This document shows positions 1 to 7,000 of a DNA stretch of 40,583 nt, piece by piece (within the stretch, counting starts at the first letter, position 1; every line of letters starts with the position of its first letter). The DNA comes from Snodgrassella alvi (lineage in GTDB: Bacteria; Pseudomonadota; Gammaproteobacteria; Burkholderiales; Neisseriaceae): positions 1 to 40,583 of the forward strand of contig NZ_MEIK01000002.1 in the NCBI RefSeq assembly GCF_002777855.1, read 5' to 3'. The notes below the pieces were generated by a model. It was not told the DNA's origin. It did no database searches and saw only the letters and a list, made by a program, of their open reading frames with translations. The translations under genes and the position numbers were made by a program.

Positions 1-2
1 AT

Positions 3-866
3 ATAAATAATCGAAAACTTGGATTAGCTCCCAAAAATATCACTGTTGGTGACCTTATTCAACGATACATGAAAGAAGTTACTATCAAGAAACGAGGCAG
101 TAAAAATGAATGTATTAGGCTTGGGTTAATTTTAAAAACAGATTTAGCAAACGTTCTTACTTCGGAGTTATTACCTGTGCATGTCGCGCAATGGCGTGAC
201 GATAGATTAAAACAAGTTCAATCTCCAACGGTTGCGCGAGAACTAAGCACGCTATCAAGCGTTTTTAATTACGCTTTAAAAGAATGGAGCTTGATTAACG
301 ATAATCCAGCAAGAAAAATTACGAGGCCTAAAGGTAATAAAGCAAGAACGCGCAGGCCTACAGATGATGAGATTACGCGTATTTGTTTTTGGTGTCACTA
401 TGATGATGACACCCCGCCGGTGCTCAAAAAGCAGAGGGTGGCTTTAGCATTCTTGTTTGCAATAGAAACAGCTATGCGGGCTGGCGAGTTGTGTGGCCTA
501 AAATGGCATGATATCGACTTTAAACGCAGGGTAGCACACTTAGAAATGACTAAAAACGGTTACTCTCGTGATGTCCCGCTATCAAAGGCAGCACTAAAAC
601 TACTTCGCCAGCTTGAACAAATCAATTTAACTACTGTTTTCGATCTTGACCCCGACTCATTAAGCACCACATTCAGGCGCGCTTGCCGTAGTTGCGGAAT
701 ATATGATTTACATTTTCATGATTCGCGCCGCGAAGCTTTAACAAGAATGTCTAAAAAGGTTGATGTAATGAATTTGGCGAAGATTTCAGGGCATAGAGAT
801 ATAAAAATATTGCTTAATACATATTATGCCCCCGATGCATCCAATCTAGCAGATTTACTTGATTAG
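3..866 (+). CDS. int: Tyrosine recombinase integrase, 5' end cut by window edge
   Basis: The frame is open from the first bases of the window, so the N-terminus lies outside; the ATG at 69 is internal. After an N-terminal SAM-like core-binding region comes a catalytic domain with all expected residues: Arg in AMRAGEL (about 477-479), Lys in the beta-hairpin TKNGYSRDVPL, HxxR in HDSRR (about 718-732), His in GHRD and the Tyr nucleophile in NTYYAP near the C-terminus. It would catalyse prophage integration and excision. It is convergent with the AlpA-like gene and overlaps its 3' end by 12 bases. No attachment site is visible, so attL presumably lies left of the window. Confidence 0.93.
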   Translation: MNNRKLGLAPKNITVGDLIQRYMKEVTIKKRGSKNECIRLGLILKTDLANVLTSELLPVHVAQWRDDRLKQVQSPTVARELSTLSSVFNYALKEWSLINDNPARKITRPKGNKARTRRPTDDEITRICFWCHYDDDTPPVLKKQRVALAFLFAIETAMRAGELCGLKWHDIDFKRRVAHLEMTKNGYSRDVPLSKAALKLLRQLEQINLTTVFDLDPDSLSTTFRRACRSCGIYDLHFHDSRREALTRMSKKVDVMNLAKISGHRDIKILLNTYYAPDASNLADLLD

Positions 867-1124
867 CTGTTTTCTTTCTGCGAATTTCTTAACCTCCAAA
901 GGAATCCATAAAGAATGCGCGGTTTTATTTAACTTAACCGGTCGAGGGAAATCAGGTTTACAGGCGATGCGGGTTTTAAAATGACCGGGGGAGCATGAAA
1001 AAAAATTAGCGCACCGTTCTGCGTTCCATAAATTGCTATTATCTGTTTGAGCCCGTATAAGGGCATCAAGTTTATCAAGAATTCCGGAAAATAAATTTAC
1101 TATTTCATTTTGAGATATAACCAT
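855..1124 (-). CDS. AlpA/excisionase-like small DNA-binding protein
   Basis: An 89-residue protein. A conserved pattern (W..ERCANFFSCSPGHFKTRI, then FPRPVKL and a Trp before EVKKFAE) fits the winged-helix AlpA/excisionase type. The ATG at 1124 is chosen over an in-frame TTG at 1139 because GGAG sits 8 bases before the ATG. It is the last gene of the leftward early region and converges on the integrase, which suits a recombination-directionality factor. The DNA-binding assignment is by pattern; the excisionase role is inferred from position. Confidence 0.7.
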   Translation of the reverse strand: MVISQNEIVNLFSGILDKLDALIRAQTDNSNLWNAERCANFFSCSPGHFKTRIACKPDFPRPVKLNKTAHSLWIPLEVKKFAERKQLIK

Positions 1125-1139
1125 GTCTTGTGCTCCCAA

Positions 1140-1168
1140 TAAAAAAATAAGCCGCTATAAAAACGGCT
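1140..1168 (-). terminator. Hairpin plus T-tract upstream of the AlpA-like gene
   Basis: Read leftward, a 5-bp stem (AGCCG/CGGCT) is followed by TATTTTTTT. The GGAG of the AlpA-like gene follows at once, so a promoter has little room after the hairpin and expression must come by readthrough or antitermination. Confidence 0.6.
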
Positions 1169-1197
1169 CGTTCTTGAACATTTTTAAATTACATTGT

Positions 1198-1230
1198 TAG
1201 CTAACCCTTTTATATTTTCTGGGTTAGTTA
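1198..1230 (-). repeat. Inverted repeat over the stop codon of the solenoid gene
   Basis: TAGCTAACCC (1198-1207) pairs with GGGTTAGTTA (1221-1230), a stem of about 10 bp with one mismatch and a 13-base AT-rich loop. The stop codon of the upstream leftward gene lies inside the stem. No T-tract follows directly. Confidence 0.55.
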
Positions 1231-1961
1231 GAAGAGGGTTGGATTAAACTAATTTTGGCATAAATATTTCCATTAGATATAATACTTTGCGTGTTTATTT
1301 CATACGCCCAAATTCCCGCGTTACCATAAGCCGCAATATTTGTGGCTTTTATTGTTTCCCCCACATCAATTCCCGCGAGACCATAAGCCGCAATATTTGT
1401 GGCTTTTATTGTTTCCTCCACCGAAATTCCCGCGAAATCATGAGCTGCAATATTTATGGCTTTTATTGTTTTCCCCGCCCAAATTCCCGCGTTACCATGA
1501 GCCGCAATATTTGTGGCTTTTATTGTTTCCGCCGCCGAAATATCCGCGAAATCATAAAGCGTAATATTTTGGCCTTTTACATTTTTCGCCTGAATAACCA
1601 CCCGCCCAGTTAAATTAACATCATCCTCAATATTTAAGTCGCCATTACCAATAATGATATGGTTACCATCAATACTGGACTTAATGTCTATATTGCCGTT
1701 ATGAATGATAACTTTTTCTGTTAATTCGGTTAGAACTAAGGGCTCCTGAGTCGGTGGATAATTGTTGACTAACCACTTGGCGTAGTCTACGTATTTTAAG
1801 GGGTTAAGGGCTGTGTTGGCTAATATTTGAAGCTTTCTAAGCACTTCAGTGAGGGTAGCGTGGCCGCTAGGGTACCACCTTTTAAACTCCTCAATCCCTC
1901 GGTCACATGCATCTTTTTCAGAAAGGAGGCCAAGTGTCAATACAACCTCTTTTTTCTGCAT
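1224..1961 (-). CDS. Beta-solenoid (bactofilin-like) repeat protein, paralog 1
   Basis: Function unknown. The N-terminal 75 or so residues are helical, with a motif shared by all five paralogs (L..L...DAC..GIEEF..WYPSG.ATLTEVL..LQ) that resembles a module common in small phage proteins. A linker (FPPTQEPLVL in the paralogs) leads to a polar strand region (VIIHNGNIDIK) and then a 19-residue repeat of the type IKATNIAAYGNAGIWAGET, present four times. This looks like a right-handed beta-helix as in bactofilins or pentapeptide-like proteins. No signal peptide is visible. AAAGGG lies 7 bases before the ATG. The next gene upstream is one of the two acidic-family genes. Confidence 0.75.
   Translation of the reverse strand: MQKKEVVLTLGLLSEKDACDRGIEEFKRWYPSGHATLTEVLRKLQILANTALNPLKYVDYAKWLVNNYPPTQEPLVLTELTEKVIIHNGNIDIKSSIDGNHIIIGNGDLNIEDDVNLTGRVVIQAKNVKGQNITLYDFADISAAETIKATNIAAHGNAGIWAGKTIKAINIAAHDFAGISVEETIKATNIAAYGLAGIDVGETIKATNIAAYGNAGIWAYEINTQSIISNGNIYAKISLIQPSSN
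1331..1558 (-). repeat. 57-bp in-frame tandem repeat inside solenoid gene 1
   Basis: Four units begin at about 1331, 1388, 1445 and 1502, exactly 57 bases (19 codons) apart. The unit core reads GCAATATTTGTGGCTTTTAT on the plus strand. Divergence is low, so the expansion is recent or homogenised by recombination. Confidence 0.85.
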
Positions 1962-1996
1962 AATATTACCCTTTCTTAGCTATAAAACACTGGGTA

Positions 1997-2488
1997 TTAA
2001 ATATAAAAGCCAGCTTTAGGCTGGTTATAATTTGACGGGACATTTTTATGAATTTGGAATTTTCTTCCATCTATGGGTTTGCCATCATTTAGAATGTCTT
2101 TGGTTAGTATGATATAACCAACAAAATCGTCTTGAAGATACAGCCCTGTTTTAACATGCTTATCAAGAAAGTCATATATAAGGGACTGCAGCTCTTGCTG
2201 CTTCTCTTCACTCAGATTACTGAAAGCCTGATATTCATCTAATTCTAATCTGTACTCTTCTTCAGTCTGTCTATCTGATTTCCAAAGCTCAAGCTCAACA
2301 TCAAAAGCACAGCACTCGCTAGCGTCAATAACTTGTTTTGTATAAACTGATATAACCAAATCTTGTTTATAAGCATCTTCATCATAGGCAAACTTACAGC
2401 GCAGCAAGTCATCGATTGAATCTAAAGGAGAGTCCCGCATGTTTGCAAAGTAACAGTAATCATCAGTACATTTAATGCATTTATTCAT
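1997..2488 (-). CDS. Acidic protein of unknown function, family copy A
   Basis: A 163-residue unrecognised protein, clearly paralogous to the product at 5060-5521. Both share IKCTDDYCY at the start, YKQDLVI.VYTK, ASEC.AFDVE and DDFVGYI.LTKDILNDGKP near the end. By eye Asp plus Glu outnumber Lys plus Arg by about 13. The start at 2488 is chosen from the paralog alignment and from GGAG 9 bases upstream; a longer in-frame start at 2545 would run through a terminator hairpin. The last codons (after QPKAG) are encoded by a hairpin. In both copies the neighbour is a solenoid gene. Confidence 0.75.
   Translation of the reverse strand: MNKCIKCTDDYCYFANMRDSPLDSIDDLLRCKFAYDEDAYKQDLVISVYTKQVIDASECCAFDVELELWKSDRQTEEEYRLELDEYQAFSNLSEEKQQELQSLIYDFLDKHVKTGLYLQDDFVGYIILTKDILNDGKPIDGRKFQIHKNVPSNYNQPKAGFYI
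2003..2025 (-). terminator. Terminator-like hairpin overlapping the 3' end of the acidic-family gene
   Basis: Leftward, CCAGC-CTAAA-GCTGG is followed by CTTTTATAT. It is a degenerate member of the palindrome family seen across the prophage, and here it lies inside the coding region. Confidence 0.5.
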
Positions 2489-2504
2489 TTGTATATACTC
2501 CATT

Positions 2505-2529
2505 AAAAAAGCCAGCTGATTAGCTGGCT
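2505..2529 (-). terminator. Palindromic terminator after the rha-like gene
   Basis: AGCCAGCTGATTAGCTGGCT (2510-2529) is a near-perfect palindrome followed leftward by T6. It begins 17 bases past the rha-like stop; the next gene's GGAG follows directly. Confidence 0.75.
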
Positions 2530-2545
2530 TGAATCTGTTACACAA

Positions 2546-3391
2546 TCAAATGATAACTTTAGGATGTAGTTCTTCAATAGGAACATCTAATCTTGAAAGG
2601 CTGCATTCACCGTGAATTACTCTAATACGTTTGGCTAGCTCAATCAGGTACTCGGCTTGCTGTTTAGTTTGCCGTAAGAGTTTCCTAAACACATCTGCAT
2701 CAACGCAGTTATAGCCGTCAATGTTTTTGACGTATTCGACGGTAGCATTTTTAACGATGACGAGCCATCTGCCATCTTGATTAAGCAAAGTTTGATTATT
2801 AGTGACAGGCTTAAACAGTTCAGGTGCATCGGGTATGCTTTGCAAGTATTTTAAGGCGGCAGTTAAATGTTTTACAGGCATCGATTTATAACTATCGATT
2901 TCCAAATACGCATGTAATCCAGCGTATATCCTTTGGTACGATTCACCCGTACGTTGACTACGTTGTTCTACGGCCAACTGTATTTGCTGCGCCTGTTCTT
3001 GGGTGATTAGGTTATTGGTAGCTGCCAAATTTATCTTTAGCTGTTTTAATTTATCAGCCAGAGTATCAAAGGCGGTGATATAGGCAATTTTAACAGCCAT
3101 TGCAGCTTTACCAGTGAATCCCATTACTAGCAGCATAAAACCGTTTTTGTTTAGTTCGTAGATTTTAGTTGTGTACGCTCCAATCCCTAAATTACTTTTT
3201 ATTTCTTTTTCTAGCGGCGCAAAATTACGTTTGTAGAAAAAATCAGGGACTTGCGTTCGAATTTCTTCAATTCTACGTAGAACATCACTGTGCTTTTTAC
3301 CAAAAGCTTTGGCCACAAATTCACTAGTGGTAACAGGTTCAGAATGATTAATTTGAACAAATTGCTCAAAGTCGATTGCTACTGCGTTCAT
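2546..3391 (-). CDS. rha: Rha-family phage regulator with ORF6C-like C-terminal domain
   Basis: A 281-residue protein. The N-terminal 110 or so residues match the Rha pattern: PVTTSEFVAKAFGKKHSDVLRRIE, then FF.RNF and TTKIYELNKNGFMLLVMGFTG. The C-terminal part (from about NNLITQEQAQQIQ) resembles the ORF6C domain and is nearly identical to the C-terminus of the AntA-type protein at 38276-39091. Rha proteins are phage regulators linked to antirepression and to interference with lytic growth. The ATG at 3391 is chosen for GAGG 8 bases upstream, over an upstream in-frame start at 3433. A hairpin-rich leader precedes it. Confidence 0.85.
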   Translation of the reverse strand: MNAVAIDFEQFVQINHSEPVTTSEFVAKAFGKKHSDVLRRIEEIRTQVPDFFYKRNFAPLEKEIKSNLGIGAYTTKIYELNKNGFMLLVMGFTGKAAMAVKIAYITAFDTLADKLKQLKINLAATNNLITQEQAQQIQLAVEQRSQRTGESYQRIYAGLHAYLEIDSYKSMPVKHLTAALKYLQSIPDAPELFKPVTNNQTLLNQDGRWLVIVKNATVEYVKNIDGYNCVDADVFRKLLRQTKQQAEYLIELAKRIRVIHGECSLSRLDVPIEELHPKVII

Positions 3392-3399
3392 GATTAAAT

Positions 3400-3625
3400 C
3401 CTCGTTTAAAGTTAATTTAATCACCGCCAACATGCCAATATTGGGGGTGAACTAAACAAGGTTGGCATACCGCTACACGAGGAAAACGGCGCTCTTGCGA
3501 GCCCTTGCTTAGTCCACCATTGAAATGGTACAACCGAGCTTGCATAAAAATACCGCTTTGAGCGGTTTATGCTCCTCAATGTATTCAGGATGCCAATCCT
3601 GACAGCTCTATTGAAAGCTGCGTAA
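3400..3625 (-). promoter_or_regulatory. Structured leader upstream of the rha-like gene
   Basis: About 220 bases without a convincing long gene but with several short inverted repeats: ACCGCTTTGAGCGGT (3551-3565), CCATTGAAATGG (3514-3525) and CAGGATGCCAATCCTG (3587-3602). A 42-codon leftward frame (roughly 3421-3549) is possible but unsupported. Antirepressor genes in other phages often have antisense RNAs (C4 type) or small overlapping frames upstream, so this may be a regulatory RNA region. I cannot match it to a known RNA family by eye. Confidence 0.4.
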
Positions 3626-3639
3626 CTATATTAGCTGTT

Positions 3640-3810
3640 TTAATTTTCATTTTCAACCTCCATTAAAAAAACATCTACGTCAATTTTTAATTCATTTAAT
3701 TCATTTAATGAGTTATTGAGCAGGGTTAATTGACCTTGAATCCGTTTGATTAGTTCAAATAGTTCACCCAAGTTTTTAACTGAAACTGAAAGAGTTATTT
3801 CTTCCGTCAT
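3640..3810 (-). CDS. Small coiled-coil-like protein, 56 residues
   Basis: Reads MTEEITLSVSVKNLGELFEL at the start and ends VFLMEVENEN. The middle has a heptad-like pattern of Leu and Ile (LFELIKRIQGQL, LLNNSLNELNELKI), suggesting a short coiled coil. The start is well supported: AGGAG lies 8 bases before the ATG, and a palindromic hairpin plus T-tract lies just upstream, as at neighbouring junctions. It sits between the SprT-like gene and the rha leader in the leftward region. Function unknown. Confidence 0.65.
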   Translation of the reverse strand: MTEEITLSVSVKNLGELFELIKRIQGQLTLLNNSLNELNELKIDVDVFLMEVENEN

Positions 3811-3831
3811 GATTTTTACTCCTAATAAAAA

Positions 3832-3860
3832 ACAAATAAAAAGCCAGCTATTAGCTGACT
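3832..3860 (-). terminator. Palindromic terminator before the 56-residue gene
   Basis: Leftward AGTCAGCTAATAGCTGGCT then TTTTTATTTG; one G-U pair in the stem. Same family as the AGCCAGCT palindromes. Confidence 0.6.
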
Positions 3861-3877
3861 TAATTTAGCAATCTGTA

Positions 3878-3896
3878 TGACCGCTTACGGCGGTCA
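3878..3896. repeat. Short GC-rich inverted repeat
   Basis: TGACCGCTTACGGCGGTCA-type palindrome between the SprT-like gene and the terminator before the 56-residue gene. It may be a second transcript 3'-end structure; there is no T-tract. Confidence 0.4.
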
Positions 3897-3980
3897 ATCG
3901 GCACATGCCTTTGACTAAGGAAAATCAAACCATGTGCTGCGCGCTGTTATTAAACCCGCCACCTGCGCGCTGGGCGGGCT

Positions 3981-4712
3981 TCAGGAATCTTCCTCAAAAA
4001 CGACAGAGCCGCAATCAGGGTTACCGCACAAAATTGATATATTCGGCTTCCCCCATACTGAAGTTTTGCAACATGGGCAAGTGTATTTACTACGATTACT
4101 TTTATTAGGCTTCTTGTTTGGAGGTATCACGAAAGGGTTTCCAGAAAAATCCCCATCCTGAGTCTTTACGAGGTTACCAAGAAGTCCTTCTACTATTCCG
4201 TCAAGGGTTTGTGTAGAATAAGGGGGCTTAGTATCAAGCCAAGGGAATTGTTCGTACTGGGTAATTAACTCTTTGCATGCGATTTCAAATGCCCCATTTT
4301 TAATGATATAGTGAGCCATTGCTTCGCCTGTTTCTTTACCCCCCTCCTTGCCCGTATCGCTTGGATACAGGCCAATCTTTTTCATTTTATCCCCCCACTC
4401 TTTATTATGGTATCCTCGTCTGCTGGGCTTTCCGTAATGTTCTTGCCATAAATGCACCTGCTCATGTACAAGAATGGAAAGTAATTCTTGTACAGATTTA
4501 ATGGCAAAAACACTTGGATTAAGTGCTATTTCGTCTGTTTTTTGATTTTTATGATTAACGAAACGATTAGGAGAGAAATAACCACCGACACCATTTTTTC
4601 TTTGAAGAGTTAATAGACAGTGAGGCAATTCATTATTAAAAAGAGTGGCATTGAAATAATCATAAGCATTCTGTAAAAATGCATACATCTCATTTGTTGG
4701 CGTTTCTTTCAT
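3981..4712 (-). CDS. SprT-like zinc metalloprotease-domain protein
   Basis: A 243-residue protein. HEQVH at residues 83-87 is the HExxH zinc site, His102 (GYHNKEW) is a likely third ligand, and a C-terminal zinc ribbon has CPCC near 212-215 and CGNPDC near 229-234. This order (N-terminal helices, HExxH, zinc ribbon) is that of SprT/Spartan-like proteins, which in other organisms cut DNA-crosslinked proteins. Substrates of phage versions are not known. AAGGA lies 6 bases before the ATG. It lies in the leftward early region, so it would act soon after induction. Confidence 0.85.
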   Translation of the reverse strand: MKETPTNEMYAFLQNAYDYFNATLFNNELPHCLLTLQRKNGVGGYFSPNRFVNHKNQKTDEIALNPSVFAIKSVQELLSILVHEQVHLWQEHYGKPSRRGYHNKEWGDKMKKIGLYPSDTGKEGGKETGEAMAHYIIKNGAFEIACKELITQYEQFPWLDTKPPYSTQTLDGIVEGLLGNLVKTQDGDFSGNPFVIPPNKKPNKSNRSKYTCPCCKTSVWGKPNISILCGNPDCGSVVFEEDS

Positions 4713-4728
4713 TTTTTTCCTTGTCTAT

Positions 4729-4750
4729 TTTTGGATTGCACAATCCAAAA
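4729..4750. repeat. 22-bp palindrome between the SprT-like gene and the small secreted-protein gene
   Basis: TTTTGGATTG-CA-CAATCCAAAA is a perfect inverted repeat just past the stop of the leftward 79-residue gene. It can form a stem with a GTGC loop and may be a terminator without a strong T-tract. A one-mismatch version recurs at about 15934-15953. Confidence 0.5.
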
Positions 4751-4755
4751 TCTGT

Positions 4756-4995
4756 TCAATATTCTTTGTAGGCCTCTGCGTCACCTCGTGTGCGTTCTTT
4801 ATCCGACATCTGTGCATAGGCATCAGCCATGCGCTTAACCTTTAAATCTGCCTGTAATTCCTTTTCCTGCTTTAGCCGTGCCGAGTAATCACTTTGCATC
4901 TGTTCTTGTTCTTGCAAGGTTAAAGCGGGGGAAACAGTTAAAAAGGTAGCCATAAAAAAAACTGCAATGAATGCAGTTATCTGTACCTTTATCAT
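4756..4995 (-). CDS. Small putative secreted protein
   Basis: A 79-residue protein. Residues 1-27 form a signal peptide (Lys near the start, a hydrophobic run FIAVFFMATFLTV, cleavage plausible after SPA). The mature part is charged and helical (EQEQMQSDYSARLKQEKELQ), with a possible coiled coil. The ATG at 4995 has AGGAGG 5-6 bases upstream. Family not recognised. Exported helical proteins in phage early regions may act on the envelope or in superinfection exclusion, but nothing here shows that. Confidence 0.65.
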   Translation of the reverse strand: MIKVQITAFIAVFFMATFLTVSPALTLQEQEQMQSDYSARLKQEKELQADLKVKRMADAYAQMSDKERTRGDAEAYKEY

Positions 4996-5036
4996 GATTC
5001 CTCCTTTGAATTTTACTGGCTAAATATAGGGCCACG

Positions 5037-5060
5037 GAAAAGCCAGCTAGTTAGCTGACT
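5037..5060 (-). terminator. Palindromic terminator after acidic-family copy B
   Basis: Leftward AGTCAGCTAACTAGCTGGCT then TTTTCC, overlapping the stop codon of the gene before it. Confidence 0.6.
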
Positions 5061-5521
5061 TATACTATTGACGGGTAAGTTTTATGGATTTGGAATTTTC
5101 TTCCATCTATCGGTTTACCATCATTTAGAATGTCTTTGGTTAATACAATATAACCAACAAAATCATCTGTAATGAACACCCCTGTTTTAATACGCTCATC
5201 AAGAAAGTTATTAATAATACACTTTAACTCTTGCTTGTCTTCCTCTTTCATATTCTGATATGTATTTCTATCTTCGAAATCATACTCTTCTTCAAATATG
5301 CAGTCAGACTCTTCAAGCAAATACTCAACATCAAAAGCACTACACTCGCTGGCTTTAACAATTTTTTTTGTATAAACTGTTATAACCAAATCTTGTTTAT
5401 AACCACCTTTATTGATGTCAAATTTCCAGTACAACAAATCATCGACTGAATCAAAAATAAGGGTGTCCTGTTTGTTTAAAACATAACAGTAATCATCAGT
5501 ACATTTAATGTATTTACTCAT
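5060..5521 (-). CDS. Acidic protein of unknown function, family copy B
   Basis: A 153-residue paralog of the 1997-2488 product, sharing IKCTDDYCY, VDDLLY.KFD, YKQDLVITVYTK, ASECSAFDVE and DDFVGYIVLTKDILNDGKP. It is shorter at the C-terminus, ending just after the common segment. The central part is rich in Glu and Asp (FEEEYDFEDR). GGAG 8 bases upstream supports the ATG at 5521, and the upstream sequence is nearly the same as that before copy A. It follows solenoid gene 2. Function unknown; an acidic DNA-mimic or inhibitor is one untested idea. Confidence 0.75.
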   Translation of the reverse strand: MSKYIKCTDDYCYVLNKQDTLIFDSVDDLLYWKFDINKGGYKQDLVITVYTKKIVKASECSAFDVEYLLEESDCIFEEEYDFEDRNTYQNMKEEDKQELKCIINNFLDERIKTGVFITDDFVGYIVLTKDILNDGKPIDGRKFQIHKTYPSIV

Positions 5522-5535
5522 TGACTATACTCCAT

Positions 5536-5561
5536 TAAAAAAGCCAGCTAATTAGCTGGCT
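5536..5561 (-). terminator. Palindromic terminator overlapping the stop of solenoid gene 2
   Basis: AGCCAGCTAATTAGCTGGCT (5542-5561), a perfect 20-bp palindrome, then leftward T6. The final codons and TAG of the solenoid gene lie within the stem. Confidence 0.75.
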
Positions 5562-6165
5562 GTGTTCCATTCTGTGGGTTAGAAGAGGGTTGGATTATAT
5601 TAACCTTTCCATCAATTTTAGCATTATCTTTAACATCAAGGTTTTGGGTGTTTAATTCCACATAAACCCGTATGTAACTATTATCACGAGCGTTGACTAC
5701 ATGTGCGGTTAATATATCAACCCAAATACGAGCCCAATCACGAACGTTGGCTTCTTGAGCATTTATTTCCTCAGCTTTGATAGAAGCATAATTACCATAA
5801 ACGGTTATTGTTTGGGTATATATTTCCTTAGCTTTAATGTAATCTTCGCCAGAAAGCTCGATACCATCTTCAACGGTTAATCTACCTCCTATAATTAAGC
5901 GACAGCCGCCATGTATTTTACTTTTAACGTGAACATCACCGTTATAGAAAAAGTAACCTTTGGGAAGTTTATCTAAAATTAAAGAGTGATGATTTTTTTT
6001 GGTGAATGCTATTATACACTCAGCATATCCTACATATCTATCTGCACATTTAGGCTCTGCGTTCGCTAATTCTTGTAACTTTTGTAGCCACTCAGAAAAT
6101 AATCTAAATCCTTTCTTATAAAGTCTTTTAATAATTCCGAGGTCTAGTTCGTTTTGATTTTCCAT
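5548..6165 (-). CDS. Beta-solenoid repeat protein, paralog 2 (divergent)
   Basis: A 205-residue protein. Its N-terminal helical part is the most divergent of the five: the GAC..G motif is replaced by LGIIKRLYKKGFRLFSEW. It keeps LQELA, the strand entry (GYFFYNGDVHVKSKIHGG..IIGG) and the solenoid repeats (IKAEEINAQEANVRDWARIWV, then the next turn). The C-terminal tail NIIQPSSNPQNGTQPAN is shared with other paralogs. The ATG at 6165 lacks a strong Shine-Dalgarno, so the start is less sure. Function unknown. Confidence 0.7.
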   Translation of the reverse strand: MENQNELDLGIIKRLYKKGFRLFSEWLQKLQELANAEPKCADRYVGYAECIIAFTKKNHHSLILDKLPKGYFFYNGDVHVKSKIHGGCRLIIGGRLTVEDGIELSGEDYIKAKEIYTQTITVYGNYASIKAEEINAQEANVRDWARIWVDILTAHVVNARDNSYIRVYVELNTQNLDVKDNAKIDGKVNIIQPSSNPQNGTQPAN

Positions 6166-6187
6166 AGTATTTGCTTCTAAACTACAA

Positions 6188-6213
6188 TAAAAAAGCCAGC
6201 TAATTAGCTGGCT
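6188..6213 (-). terminator. Palindromic terminator between solenoid genes 3 and 2
   Basis: AGCCAGCTAATTAGCTGGCT (6194-6213) followed leftward by T6. Confidence 0.75.
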
Positions 6214-6247
6214 GTGTTTGTATTCTGTGGGTTAGAAGAGGGGCGGA

Positions 6248-6976
6248 TTAAATTACCTCGCCATGAATTCTCGCTTGACCGTTAACTGATATTTTGGCGT
6301 CTATTGTTACTGCAAGAATTCCCGAGTGGTCATAAGCCTTAACATTTTTGGCATCTATTGTTCCCGCTGAAATTCTTGTGTCGCCATAAGCCTTAACATT
6401 TTTGGCGTCTATTGTTTTATTCGCCAAAATTCCCGAGTGGTCATAAGCCTTAACATTTTTGGCATCTATTGTTTCCGCCGCCGAAATTGCCGCCTCACCA
6501 TAAGCTGTAATATTTTTGACATCTATATTTCCCTTTGCCGAAATTTTTGCGTGATGATCAGCTGTAATCTTTATGGCATTTATATTTCCATTCGCCAAAA
6601 TATACGCGTAACTAGCTACATAAACACCACCCTTAATATTTACGTCGCCATTACCAATAATAAAACGCTCACCATAAATACCGGACTTAATGTCTATATT
6701 GCCGTTATGAATGATAACCTTTTCTGTAAGTTCATTTAGAACTAAGGTCTCCTGAGTCGGTGGAAAATGGAGAATTAACCAACCGGCATAGCCTATGTAA
6801 TCTGAGTAGACTATATATTCAGTGGTTGTGCTAACTACTTTTTGTAGGTCACTCAGCACTTCAGAGATGGGAGCGGAGTCGTTAGGGTATTTCTTTTTAA
6901 AAAATTCAAGCAGTTTCTCACTTGCACCCATTTTGGCAAGTATGTCAAGCGATAAGAAAATCTCTTTTTCATGCAT
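6248..6976 (-). CDS. Beta-solenoid repeat protein, paralog 3, tail lost by frameshift
   Basis: A 242-residue protein. The N-terminal module reads LAKMGASEKLLEFFKKKYPNDSAPISEVL, where Ser replaces the motif Cys. It is followed by FPPTQETLVLNELTEKVIIHNGNIDIK and repeats of 18-19 residues (TIDAKNVKAYDHSGILA type, 54-57 bp apart in DNA). It ends HGEVI. Adding one base before AATTTAATCC would restore a tail ending NLIRPSSNPQNTNTAS, almost the same as paralog 5, so a single-base deletion has removed about 17 residues. AAAGGACAG precedes the ATG. Function unknown. Confidence 0.72.
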   Translation of the reverse strand: MHEKEIFLSLDILAKMGASEKLLEFFKKKYPNDSAPISEVLSDLQKVVSTTTEYIVYSDYIGYAGWLILHFPPTQETLVLNELTEKVIIHNGNIDIKSGIYGERFIIGNGDVNIKGGVYVASYAYILANGNINAIKITADHHAKISAKGNIDVKNITAYGEAAISAAETIDAKNVKAYDHSGILANKTIDAKNVKAYGDTRISAGTIDAKNVKAYDHSGILAVTIDAKISVNGQARIHGEVI

Positions 6977-7000
6977 AATATCTGTCCTTTAACCGGTAAC

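Noticed and set aside
1287-1613. Repeats at regular 57-bp spacing resembling a CRISPR array, and rightward frames in the same region
   Set aside because: The units are contiguous coding repeats of the leftward solenoid gene with no variable spacers; the rightward frames are mirror products of those repeats.
3905-4161. Two rightward frames at the end of the SprT-like gene
   Set aside because: Both lie antisense to the zinc-ribbon coding end and lack ribosome sites.
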